Origin: Mikrocytos mackini
Taxonomy: Eukaryota; Endomyxa; Ascetosporea; Mikrocytida; Mikrocytiidae
Length of the DNA: 30,015 bases
Assembly (NCBI GenBank): GCA_030180075.1
Contig: JASNJN010000386.1
Span: 1-30,015, forward strand
Direction of reading: 5' to 3'
The notes under the pieces were generated by a model, which worked only from the letters and a program-made list of their open reading frames with translations, searched no databases and had not been told where the DNA came from. The position numbers were made by a program, and so were the translations under genes. Below, piece after piece: positions 19,141-29,966 of the stretch (the stretch's first letter is position 1; the number at the start of each line of letters is the position of its first letter).

Positions 19141-19507
19141 ATGGAGAGTGCCATTTGGGATTTTTTCTCTAAATCCGAAACTTCAGACACTGTAGAATGC
19201 AACACTTGCTTTCTACACATGTCAAAGACTGTAGGTTCCACTTCTGCAAAGATCCGTCACCTGAAATACCTTTCATTCAGAAAAGTATCAACAGTTTGCC
19301 TCTAAGACGCTTGTCAGGACCAAGACACAACAACAGCCGATATTGGACCAGTATGCCACCCGAAGTACTTCATTACAGAAGGATATAGTTAAGCTGCTGG
19401 TTTAAGATAACTTGTCGATACATAGACTATTGAAAAGAAAGGTGATCGAACACTTATTAACAAAAAGTATACAAACCTACAAAGGAATAGAGACTTGCTT
19501 GATGAAC
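19141..19507 (+). pseudogene. hAT transposase N-terminal fragment with BED zinc finger
   Basis: From ATG 19141 the frame reads SAIWDFFSK...C-x2-C...IRHLKYL, the pattern of a BED zinc finger, the DNA-binding N-terminus of many hAT transposases. It stops at 19303-19305. A +1 frame continues with QPILDQY...DIVKLLV, an in-frame TAA (19403-19405), and DNLSIHRLL, like the post-BED hAT region (..DNL.F..VE), ending at 19508-19510. The catalytic domain and the dimerisation tail are absent. It is a candidate remnant of an autonomous partner for the hAT MITEs here, but no TIR links them. Confidence 0.6.
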
Positions 19508-19595
19508 TAATCACAGGCGAACACAAAATCCAAAAGGAAATGGGGAGAAAACACTAACACAGCACAAGCTAATAGCACTAGCTAACAAAAAAAAT

Positions 19596-20426
19596 TTGAT
19601 ATCTCCTCTAAAGAAATATAAAAAGTATGAGCTTATGGAAATCAATACAGCCGTTGCCATTCTTAAACATCGTGACGAAGTTACTGCACGTAAAATGTAT
19701 ACATATATAAAACGCCCCGAGGGATATGATGTACGCAAAGTATATAAAAATACCGAGTTGTTGGAAGACAAAGAAGAAACAACTACACCAAGCATTCCTG
19801 AAAAAAAGACCAAAAAGGATCCAACATTAACCGAATCAATAGAAACCACAAATAATGGCAGTAAACAGAAGTTGTTCATTTCAAACACGATTCCTCCATC
19901 AAAGTTTGCAGAAAGAACCGAAGATTTAACTAACAGAAATTGGAGCATTTGGATAGAAGAATTTAACGATTTAATTGTTTCTAGCGGACTTATTGATGCA
20001 TCACAAGAAAGACAAATAGCAACATTAAAATCATTATTAGGAACTGAAGGTAGAAGGGTATTAAAAGAACAAGAAGAAGATCAAAGTACTGTTAAAAACA
20101 TCAAACAATTGATGTCAAGGATATTAACAATTACACATACCAGAACTTATAACCATTGTGAATTTTTAAGCTACAGACAATTAGAATATCAATCTGTACA
20201 AGAGTTTTCCATTGAGTTGCAAAAACGACGAGAGAACTGTTCTTTCGAATCGGCAAAATCGATTATATTACAGGACGTCTTTATAAACAACCTTTACAAT
20301 ACGAACATAAGGAATGCTTTAATAGCAAATCCACAAAAAGATTTTAATTCTGCTTTGGAACAAGTCATAATAATGGAAGAAATGAACAGAAAAGAATTAG
20401 ATAAAAAAGAAAACGATTTACGAAAA
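19596..20426 (+). pseudogene. gag: Gag-like protein C (LTR retrotransposon)
   Basis: An open frame with a charged N-terminus and a capsid-like core, WSIWIEEFNDLIVSSGLIDASQ, KSLLGTEGRRVL, YQSVQEFSIELQKRRENC. These line up by eye with the Gag B core (SGWDKEGQAKQ, GLEGRCIL, ESAREFSTIVTELSWKC). It is truncated before any zinc knuckle by ambiguous bases at 20427-20435, after which Helitron sequence runs. The frame is open upstream of the TTG at 19596 to near 19540. Other-frame peptide (DLLDELITGEHKIQ, near 19490) may be its frameshifted N-terminus. I rate the protein as Gag rather than a helicase N-terminal domain. Confidence 0.65.
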
Positions 20427-20435
20427 NTNATTCCN
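20427..20435. other. Ambiguous bases at Gag C / Helitron junction
   Basis: Ns at 20427, 20429 and 20435. The frame happens to stay open across them, producing one 1337-codon ORF, but protein homology changes abruptly here. A contig join is the likely cause. Confidence 0.8.
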
Positions 20436-23400
20436 CATTTAGACTTACTTTATAATTTTGAGTCAAAATTATTTTGTTACGAACACATCCAGTGCATGGT
20501 TTGTAAAGAAAGGTGGCCTAAGCAAATCAAAACAACCATCACCAATCAAGTCATGTGTTCGCAATGTAAAGATAATAAGAATTCTCGCCAATCCCGTTTT
20601 TCAGTTCAAAATGAAATGATCCCTGGTATACCTCCAGTTTGCTTACGTCGCTTGAACTCTTTGGAAACAATACTTATTTGCAGATCAATACCATTCCTAA
20701 AAATTTATAACACTAAATTCGTTGACAGTAGAATGGAGGGTAATTGTATCAATATTTTACATGCGCCAGAATCCATTGTGAATGTCCTGCCCAGAAGTGT
20801 CAATGATGTCAAAATGCATATTATCAAACATAACAACGAATTTGAATCATCATTTGACTATAAAATCCGACCCAATTTCGTGGTTGAAGCTTTACAATGG
20901 CTTATAGAAAATAATCCTGCGAATTCAGACATAGAGTTTAATAGCAATTTTATTTCAGGAAATCAAGAATTTGAACATGATTCCTTGGATGATGTAGATG
21001 AGGATGTTTATGAAACCTTTATACCGGATATTCATAAAACACAAAGTGAGCAAGAAAGTATTGCTTCCACTTTAAACTATTCGTTTAATGGAAGTCCAAT
21101 TAATGAGTTTAATACTCCCTTTCTTGCAACTTATTGTTTTCCGGTTTTGTTCCCAACATCAAAAGGTGATTTCACTCGTACTAATATGCAGTATAATGTA
21201 AACTGGGGTGATGCTGTCAAACATTTACTCAAATATTCATATACAGTTGACGAAGAAGTCGTTTATCCATTTGCAGAGAATAAGCTTTTTATTTTTTGGG
21301 CGTATAATCTATTGGAAAGGCATCGTCTTATTTTACAAACTAAAATATTTTTACATAAAGAATTTAACATGGCTGATTTATCAATTGAGAAAATTAGAAG
21401 TATATTATCCAATCCTTTAAAATCCAAGCAATTCATAAACAAATGTTTGAATTACACGTCGAATGTACGGGGTAATGCAAGCTATTGGATGAGTGTAAAA
21501 GGGTCATTGCAAAACATTATAGAGCAGAAAGGGTCGCCCAATATATTTTTCACATTTTCTTCAGCCGAATCATACTGGCCTGATTTGCTTAGGCTTTTTT
21601 CTTCGAATCTTCCAGAAACATGGTTTGAAAAAATGCAATCCATCCAGAAAAATACTTCTCTTATAGATTGGTTTTTTATGGAACGCTTTTCCCATTTTAT
21701 AACAATACTGTTTAAAAATATATACCCATCAGAATGGCATTGGTATCGTATCGAATTTCAACACCGTGGAACTATCCATATTCATGGGTTTGCTCGAGTT
21801 AAACTGGATATAGATCTGGATTTATGTGTTAAGAAAGCAATTGAATATAACAATATGTCAAAACGAGGCAATCTTTCAGACACGGCCATTAATAATTGGA
21901 AAATTATTGAATCAAAATTAACCGATACCATCAATGAATATATAACATCGCAATGGCCATCTAATTTGCAGGATGTTAATAACCAGTTAATTCCTGAAAA
22001 TAGCCACCCTTGCTCGATCTTATTATCTGACAACAAATTTATTTCATTATCAAAATATTATTCTAATTTATCTGGAAAGTGTTGTCACCATACAAAGTGT
22101 TCAGAATCATATTGTCTTCGGATCAAACACGGGGTAAGAAAATGTCGTTTTGGCTTTCCTAAACCTCTAACACCAAATACAAAAATCATATATAACCAAA
22201 ACAAAAATGTTGATAATTATTTAACTTATGAAATAGCAAGAAGCGATCCCCTAATTAATACACATAACATTTATCAAATTATAGGATGGAAAGCCAATGT
22301 AGACATGCAATTTATACTTTCAGAAACACACGTTGTTGATTATCTTACTAAGTATGTTACTAAATCCGAACCAACATCCATTGGATTAAAACAATGTATA
22401 GAAAATATGATTGACCAGGATGATCTCCGTTCAGTATCTTCTGTATTCAAATCTTCAATATTAAAAAAATTGGCAGGCAGAGATATTGGTCTAATGGAAT
22501 GCTCGCATATACTTCAAGGTCTTCCTCTTTATAAAAGTTCCCTCGAATTTGTAACAATAAATTTATTTGATAATAACGAATTGAATTTATCGGCAAGGAA
22601 TAATCAAACCATCGTTAAACACAATATATTATATTTCTACAAAAATCGGAAATCTTCTTTATTGAACCTTAATTTATATCAGTTTGTTAGTAAGTACTTC
22701 GTCAAAAACAACAAAATATGTACGAGGAAAACAAACATTGAAGGGAAAGTCATAAAATTCATCCCTAATTTTATTTATATAAAAGGTTCCGAGAAATACT
22801 ACAAATATTGTCTACTTCAACTCATTAAATTTAAGCCTTGGACCGAATTGTCTCACAACTTTGAAAGTATGTTGTCTGAACATGAAAAATCATATTTAAT
22901 AGATGAATGGGAATCATATTCAAATACCCACCCCGAATTTATAAATTTTGGAAAGTTTACAAGTATAACATCTGATGATAATCATGAAGAAACATCAGTT
23001 ACGGAATACATAACCGATGGTATTATTCAAAATAATAGTAGTAATTCGTTATATGATTGTTTGTTGCCGGATACAAATGTTGATTCCGATTTAAATATGT
23101 CGTATGACGAAGAAAATAGCTTAAATATGCTGTTGATGGATCGTGCTCATAATAACAACACTGCTGTAACCCATCTGTCAAATGGAAATTTTTATATACA
23201 ATATCGTGATTTGGTCGAACGTATAGATGAAATATATGGGTATACCAGCCTATCTAATCACGATGTTGATGAACAAACGTTGGATATCCAACTAACTCAT
23301 AAACAAAAAGAAATTTATGAATTCTTTTCAGACATTGAATTAAATCCTGTTATTTCACAAAATTTAGTAATAATATTAGGATCTGCTGGGACTGGAAAAA

Positions 23401-24169
23401 CGTTCCTAATAAAATTATTAAAAAATAAATTGAATAATAAAATTGTATTAACTGCAACCACCGGAAAAGCAGCAATGAATATTGGAACTGATGTCCAAAC
23501 AATCCATAAAACCGTAAACCTCCCCATAACAAAACCAAAAGAAAAGGAATTATCAGGTAAGAGTCTATCAATACTTCAAGAAAAATTTAAAAACAAAAAT
23601 ATCTTCTGATTGATGAATTTTCAATGTTAGGCCAGTTAGAATTTTATTGGCTTGATTCAAGACTCAAACAAATAATGAGCAATGACCAAATTTTTGGAGG
23701 ACTTTCTATAATCCTTTGTGGCGATATATTCCAGCTACCACCTGTAAAAGGCCATCCGCTATATGATAAACAATACAAAAGATTTGAAGAACAATTTGGA
23801 TTCTTTCTTTATCGCGAATTCAATAAAATATTTATTTTGGATAAGATAATGAGACAACAAGGTGATGAATCTTCTTTATTTATCACTCTTTTAGAAAATC
23901 TTAGATTAGGAAACCCATCTACAAATGATTGGGCATATTTGAAAAATAATTTTATTTATCATGAAAATATTACTTTGCAAAGTAAGACAATAAAATTATT
24001 TGCAACAAACAATGACGCAAAGTTGTACAACCTTCAACAAATATCAATCTCTCATGAAAAATTGTTTTACTCAATTGCCAAAGATTCTCATTCGAATATT
24101 AAAAACAAAAGAGTTAATTACAAAAATGAGTTATTAACTTTTTTGTCTATGTTTTATATTGTTTTGTAG
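20436..24169 (+). pseudogene. Helitron Rep-helicase, frameshifted and C-terminally truncated
   Basis: Rolling-circle transposase of a Helitron. The N-terminal zinc-rich region starts C-x2-CKERW...C-x2-C (20500-20570), followed by NEMIPGIPP and a Helitron-like N domain (PTSKGDF..., FFTFSSAESYWPDLLRLF near 21550). The HUH motif is EFQHRGTIHIHGF with metal-binding His codons at 21777 and 21783. The two-tyrosine site is DYLTKYVTK with Tyr at 22341 and 22353. A Pif1-like helicase follows: Walker A GSAGTGKT (23379-23402), ATTGKAAMNIG, then Walker B IDEFSM (23609-23626) in a shifted frame, GDIFQLPPV (near 23720-23746) and LDKIMRQQ. The shift lies in the A-rich run at about 23591-23599. Helicase motifs after about 24110 are missing. 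No 3' hairpin-CTRR end was found. Confidence 0.92.
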
Positions 24170-24279
24170 TTTTATACCACTTGTTTCGTTGTGTTAGATT
24201 ACCAAAGATTTTTAGGGTTGTTGTTTAGTGAATAGTTGGCGTTGTTTGAAAAACCAGCAATTTTTTCATTAACAAAGCA

Positions 24280-24674
24280 CTAGAGTTTCCCCTCGACTCG
24301 GCTCGAGGCGAGTACTCGCTCCGAGTTGAGACAAAATGCAACTCGAACTCGACTCGAATTAGAGGTCGAGCTAAGTATGCAAAATATTCTGTAAAAACCT
24401 ATAGATTTAATACTAAAATATAGCAACTGGTGACAAGAAAATATTTGTTAAAAATAAAAAAGCAGTAAAATTGTAATTTTGAATAATATTTTAGTAAAAT
24501 TTCATATTTTTGAGATTTTCGAATTTGCATTTTGGTGATTTTTTAATTTACTATCCTATTTTTGATTTTTACAATTTTATTTGGAAAATAACTCGCTCGA
24601 AATACTCAACTCGGTCTAATATCACAAACTCAAAACTCGAGTAATTTAACAACTCGGAACTCGTAGAACTATAG
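24280..24674. repeat. CTCGA-rich inverted-repeat segment, possible MITE
   Basis: About 395 bp with a marked density of ACTCG/CTCGA words at both ends and AT-rich sequence between. The ends pair imperfectly (CTAGAGTTTC at 24280; GAACTATAG ending at 24674). No clear duplication is seen, and its right end abuts a MITE fragment. It is probably a non-autonomous element. Confidence 0.45.
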
Positions 24675-24751
24675 GCATATACACATTTTTGAGGCAATTT
24701 ACACACTTTTGAGGCAATTACACACTTTTTGAGGCAAATTCAATTGTAGCC
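24674..24751. mobile_element. Right-end fragment of the TTGAGGCAA Mutator-type MITE
   Basis: 78 bp that align closely with 11542-11614, including three iterated TTTGAGGCAA units and the terminus TAGCC. The left part is missing. Confidence 0.8.
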
Positions 24752-24803
24752 TTATTTCCTTCTCATTTTAATGACAATAAGATTCTTGTCTTTTGTTTCT
24801 TTA

Positions 24804-25430
24804 TCAATGTTTGCTTGGGTTTCGGTTGTAAAAATCAATTTTTGCGATTTGGTTGTGAATGTCTTTCGTCAAAAACTGTTTTTCTTTTGTACTTACAGAA
24901 TCCGCAATTTTGAATGGTTTGGCACCAGTTTTTACAGAGAATTCAATCTTCTCGAGTTCCTTCTCGTCTAATTTTTGTCTTTTAAAGGAAACGTTAGCAT
25001 GTTTTGAGTGTGGTACATATCCATGGAATTTGAGGGAAGACCCTCTCGCAATATATGATAGTTTAAAGGGGCGACCAATCTTCTTTGATCGCGTTACCCT
25101 TTCGTTTGCCTTGCTAGTCGGTCCTGTGCCTAATTCATAAACGTAGTTAAGTTTGTAATATCTCAACATGTTTTATTTTGTTAATGGATCAGTTACTATC
25201 TTTAGTTTGGTCCTCACTCCTGAAAGGAGAACGTTGTTTGCGGTTCATATTCTGTAACTGGTTGTGTTAATGTATTCTTTGATCAACTGATCGAGTTTAA
25301 GATAAGAATTAAAGTTCTGTTTAAGTTTGGAAAGTATCAACTCCTCGTCTGTTTGTTCTTCGTTAAGTTCTTTCCCCATAAAATATAAGATTTTAAAATA
25401 TTTGAAAACACAGGATACTTGAGAATCCAT
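24804..25430 (-). pseudogene. MULE transposase N-terminal fragment (FAR1-like zinc region)
   Basis: Two minus-strand frames: 25430-25245 (acidic, NEEQTDEELILSKLKQNF) and 25169-24804. The latter reads YELGTGPTSKANERVTRSKKIG-R-PFKLSYIA...KFHGYVPHSKH...LDEKELEKIEFSVKTGAKPFKI. This resembles the N-terminal zinc-binding region of FAR1/SWIM-type MULE transposases (CPFKL...H.H), with the expected Cys before PFKL being Arg (CGC). Stops follow the second frame at once, and no DDE core is present. Assignment is from pattern memory and moderately sure. Confidence 0.55.
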
Positions 25431-25639
25431 GCAATATGGGATTTATATTCTAAATTTCCAATTTAAACAAAAAATTTCTTTTGGAAGATTTCTGGCTTTT
25501 ATATTGTTTAAATCCCGGGTTTGTATGTAGGGAAACAGTGGGTTGTTGAATAGATCATAAATATAAAACATTTTTAAATTTCAAAAACAGTGGCCATGTT
25601 GTAAAAAGAAAACCCCACGTTTAAATAAAGAAATAACGT

Positions 25640-25935
25640 ATACACATTCAAAACAAGAAGCATCCCCATATCTATCTCCATGGATAGCTAGATACAGCCC
25701 GCTTACACCGACACAGTCCATTTCCCCGACCCAGAAGCTCTAATAATGAAATACAGTCACTACAAATTTCCGGACATTCAAGTGGCCCATCTTCGACGAA
25801 CACCGTCTATCAAGGTTTAATTAATGAACAAAGAATAGATAAAAACAATTTGTACCCATCTACTTTTGACATGAACAACAGACGCCGCAACTTGGAGTCA
25901 TTCCATATTTTAAAACTGAAACATTGTTAAACACT
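25640..25935 (+). pseudogene. Possible decayed coding segment, S/P/N-rich
   Basis: Two overlapping plus frames look protein-like: YLSPWIARYSPLTPTQ in one (about 25660-25730), and RSSNNEIQSLQISGHSSG through FDMNNRRRNLESFHIL in the next (about 25730-25930, stop at about 25930). One indel would join them. Local GC is higher than the flanks. The family is unknown and there is no start codon of note. Confidence 0.3.
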
Positions 25936-26390
25936 TTAGACAGCTATTATAATGAATTCCCTTATCAACATAGCTAAATGATCGTCTTTGGTTTAAACAA
26001 GACTTCATAAGATTTCATATTTATCCTTCCCAATAATATAAAGCAGATTTTAGGCACAGGGCCATTAAATAGGAAATAACAGTAATGGAAGCATTTGGGA
26101 TAGAAACACATCGGTCTATTATATATGACTTTTTATAGCTCTACAATTATTATCCTGAGAGAAGATTAAAATAAATAAATTTGCAATGTATTGATAAAAT
26201 ATAAAATATAAAAACTTAGTTTAATTTAACTCTAAAATGATTTTGTTTTAAAAGTTTAATTAAATTTATAATTTTATATAATAGTTTTAAAACGATCTTT
26301 AATTTAAATTAAGCTCAAAATAAATGTAATTATAACATTATTTAATATATTTATTCCACTTTTCTTTATTAAACATTTTGTCTTTTAATA
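25936..26390. other. AT-rich spacer
   Basis: No gene or repeat boundary recognised; long A/T homopolymers from 26160 onward. Confidence 0.4.
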
Positions 26391-26398
26391 GTTATAAT

Positions 26399-26597
26399 TA
26401 GGGGTCGGAAAATATGTGATTTGGTACAAATCATATATTTTACCAATTTTCTGGAAAATTTTCACCCATAATTACTCCGGTTTGAAGGAATTCATATATT
26501 TTATTTTATCGACAATTCAAAATTATAATGAGATTTTGGCAAAATCATATATAATCATATATTTACCGATTTTTTGTCATATATTTTTCGACCCCTA
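26399..26597. mobile_element. hAT-type MITE, family TAGGGGTCGG, copy 2
   Basis: A 199-bp copy of the element at 1824-2023, in the same orientation, with the same TIRs and its own perfect 8-bp duplication GTTATAAT (26391-26398, 26598-26605). The ORF across it is repeat sequence. Confidence 0.92.
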
Positions 26598-26605
26598 GTT
26601 ATAAT

Positions 26606-27714
26606 ATATTCCTTTAGGAATGTCTTAAAATTTTTATATTCTATCAGGATATATTATTCTGTGTTTGTCCTATTAATTTGATCAACGAGTCATACAAATC
26701 CCTGAGTTTTATCCAGATAATATTTGCTGATTAGATAACTTCATATTATGTGGAAATTAAATTAGACGATAGTGTTAGCAAGTCGTGTGTGAATTGTATT
26801 GCCGTATATAACTGTGTATAACTTAAGAGTTGTTTCTTCATTTAGTGACTCGTTGTTGTTAACATTATTTCGCCAGTACTCTTTGTTAAGACAAGATGAA
26901 GTTCTGAACTGTTTTCACGAGCGTCAGCATTGTGAAAGGAATCGACATGAAGAATAGTAATTCGTTGGATAATATGGAATGCTTCCTGTTTGTTGCTTGT
27001 TCCTTTAAGGTCTATATAGCCTCTGTTGCTCTGTGTAAGAAATTTTAAAATTTTAAAAGTTTCAAAAATGTAAATAAAGAGTGATTAGTTCTATAAGATA
27101 TACAGGCATCATAAACATTTATGAAAAACAATTGTATTGGTTAAAACTAAATATAGATATGTATTTTTAAAAAAATTAGTAGAAATAGACGTATCCGGTC
27201 GGAATGGTTGTTAAACAATGAGCGCTTAATATTAATAATAGGATACTAATACAACTATACAATCAAATAATATAGACATAAGCGATTTGTGTTAAATATG
27301 CCTGGCCTCTATTCTATTTATTGTCCATTAACAAAGGATCCAAACATCTAAAAGCCGGAATTTGTTGATTCCAGAATTATTGAGTGTGACTATATTAATG
27401 AGTTATTTATCGGTCAAATACATAGCCGTCTATAAAGGTTACACAGAAAAATTAGAGACATTTGTATTATATATATTCGTTTAGCAATAATGTTTAGATA
27501 TGGACACATACAGCTAAGTGGAACAACTATATAAATTATGTTAGAGAAATAAAGAACTAGGATATTTACTCGGATCAAAATAAAGCCTAATCAAAAACTG
27601 GATTAAAGAAAGGGACATTGAGAAATATTTGCAAATAACAGCCTGGAAGTTTTAATTCAACAAATAATTTATACATTAAACTAAGTTATAAATATGTTTA
27701 TAATTTTTTATATA
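26606..27714. other. Intergenic region, one weak ORF on minus strand
   Basis: AT-rich. On the minus strand 27045-26842 is open for about 67 codons with a protein-like composition (FLTQSNRGYIDLKGTSNK...), but it has no ATG and no recognisable motif. It may be a decayed gene or chance. Confidence 0.3.
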
Positions 27715-27800
27715 CAGTAGAATCGGGTTATAACGTACAGTAATAGAGCAGCAAAACTGTACGATATATCCAAAATTTTGTTATATCCCAGGTGGTAACA
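27715..27800. mobile_element. Terminal fragment of a pogo/Tigger-like element
   Basis: Starts CAGTAGAATCGGGTTATAAC after TA (27713-27714), with a subterminal TGTACGATATATCCAAAATT stretch and GTTATATCC. This is the layout typical of Tigger/pogo ends. The opposite end is not seen, so it is a solo end or truncated copy. Confidence 0.55.
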
Positions 27801-27984
27801 TTGTATTTTATATTAGCCCTTTGTTTTACCATCGGTACGACTTATTGTCATTTTAATCACTAATATACTAAAATCGCGTTCGCTGGGAAACTTCAACCAT
27901 GAATTTTCATAACACCAAATCTTGGAGTTTTATGGCAAATATTTATGAAGAAGCTACACAGAAATTTCTGTTTAATGTTTTAAA

Positions 27985-28060
27985 CTTGGGATGAGAATTT
28001 ACTGTAAATTCAAGACTTGATTTTTTGTCCTGCCCGTAATTTGGGCTAGCCCATGGGCTG
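27985..28060. mobile_element. Possible truncated hAT-like MITE end
   Basis: TGGGATGAGAATTTA followed about 40 bases later by CCTGCCCG and GGGCTAGCCCATGGGCTGG. This spacing and the GC-rich inverted words recall the ends of the CAGACATGAGAAT family, but neither a duplication nor a second end is visible. Confidence 0.3.
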
Positions 28061-28838
28061 GAATTTTTTAAAAAACATTTAATCATCTACCTTTTAAAGA
28101 TTGTAAAAATAAGATACCACAAACGAAAATAAAAACAAAAACAATTTAGCTTATTAAAGTCATCATTGAGCATTATTTCTTAGAAAAATTACAAATGTTA
28201 ATTTAAAATATTTTAGGAATTTTATTATATGGAACATTGTTAGGTTATAAGTTGATACATTGGCTAGTATTAAAACTTAGTTTGGTTGGGACATATAGGC
28301 AAATATAAATTTATTTTCAAAAAATTAAAAATGACAATTTTCAACTCAGACCGAATACCTGAACTAGGGATAGATTCAGCGCCTATGAAGATAATACTAA
28401 ATGGTTTTATGTATTCGAGAAAGGCCTTGTTAAAGAATAGGGTTGTCTCGTACCGTTGTGTTTCGCGGAATGACTGCAGAGTTATCGTGCATTTTTCATT
28501 TGACGACTTGACTAGACCAAATCTCCAAGATTTGAAAGCGGTCAAGTTTGTCAATGTGCATACCTGCAATAAACAGGCTCATGCACCAAACCCTAGAATA
28601 GAAACCAACAATCTAACAAACAGTGTAAGAAATCTGATTCTGTTGAGTATAAACAAACCCCTTACCTTTCATATTTTCAATATTCGTGAAAACGGATTTC
28701 TAATGTCAGATGCACAAGTTCGCTATCAACTGGCAAAGACACGAGAAATAAATTTCCCATCAGACGCTACTTACTTGAAAGATCCGTACAACAAAAAAGT
28801 TAATTTTCCAACATCAGACCCCAACTCAGAACCTGAAC

Positions 28839-29458
28839 GGCTGACTTCCAACTGGCCACATTTTTACCAAAACAGCCACAAAAATTCGAACTGGCCACAT
28901 TTCTACCAACTGGCCACAATTCTTCCAAATAGCCACAAAAATTCCAGCTGGCCACATTTGGATTTCGTTATTTCAGGGCTATTATGGTATATCGGTAATA
29001 TTAATACTTTTTATTAACGCTTAGTTAGTTTTATACCATAAAGAATGTTCTGAACCAATTAAATTTTTTTTAAAAATTGGTTCAAATATGTTCGGCATTT
29101 TTTCTTCCAACTGGCCACAATTCTTCCAAATAGCCACAAAAATTCCAACTGGCCACATTTTCTTCCAAATAGCCACATTTTTTGTCGCGACAAGATATAC
29201 GCTTAAATATTGGTGAAAATCGTACCTCGTATTTTAATTTGATAATTTCAGTCGTTTTTCCATAATTAGAAACTGTATTATTAGCATACACTCGAGTTTT
29301 TAGAAATTGAGTGCCCATAAATGTGGCTATTTGGAAGAAATGTGGCCAGCTGGAATTTTTGTGGCTATTTGGAAGAATTGTGGCCAGTTGGTAGAAATGT
29401 GGCCAGTTCGAATTTTTGTGGCTGTTTTGGTAAAAATGTGGCCAGTTCGAATTAAACC
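28839..29458. mobile_element. Mutator-type TIR element with iterated TGGCCACA units
   Basis: A 620-bp insertion flanked by a perfect 9-bp duplication AACCTGAAC (28830-28838, 29459-29467). Termini GGCTGACTTCCAACTGGCC and the complement of GGTTTAATTCGAACTGGCC pair imperfectly for the first 13 bases, then closely for about 110 bp. The TIRs consist of alternating TGGCCACA and TAGCCACAAAAATTC words. A third array at 29098-29183 lies in the left orientation and pairs with the inner part of the right one, so the element may contain an internal duplication. It is non-coding and sits in the MULE2 gene. Confidence 0.9.
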
Positions 29459-29962
29459 AACCTGAACCATTTTGCCTTTCGGTAAATAGCTTTTACAATG
29501 AAGAAAAAAGCAGAACAGAAAGGTATATCATTTACAGTACAAAGTTTCAGCTAAGAATTCTAGCACAATCCAGTCAACTTTTCATCGACGGCACATTTAG
29601 GTCATGCCCAAACTCTTTTTACCAAATACTGGTGATTCATGCCTACGACCCCATGACATTCAGTTATATTCCTGTTCTTTTCTGTTTAATGTCATCTAAA
29701 AGTTTTCAGATTTACAGCAATTTATTTAGACAAATTCAATTTTTATTAACAACAGCAAACTTTAAAATTAATTGGAAAGTTATACACAGTGATTTTTAAA
29801 AAAACATATTTAAATCATTATCCCAAATTTGCCCCTCGGTGGACTTTATGGGGTGCTTTTTCCATTTTATCAAAGCCTTGTGGAAAAAGGCTTCAAAATT
29901 AGCACTCACTTCAAAAGAACACTTAAAAACAACAAAAAATTTAATTTACACCCTTAAACAAT

Positions 29963-29966
29963 NTNN
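29963..29966. other. Ambiguous bases inside MULE2
   Basis: Ns at 29963, 29965 and 29966. The MULE2 frame remains open on both sides with consistent peptide style, so this looks like low-quality sequence rather than a mis-join. Confidence 0.7.

Noticed and set aside
19596-23609. A single 1337-residue protein
   Set aside because: It spans three ambiguous bases and joins two unrelated families; treated as two features.
28842-29017. Repetitive peptide (NWPHFYQ / NSHKNS repeats) at the end of the MULE2 N-terminal ORF, like a repeat protein
   Set aside because: It is the iterated TIR of the inserted element read through in frame; the 9-bp duplication marks where the gene stops.
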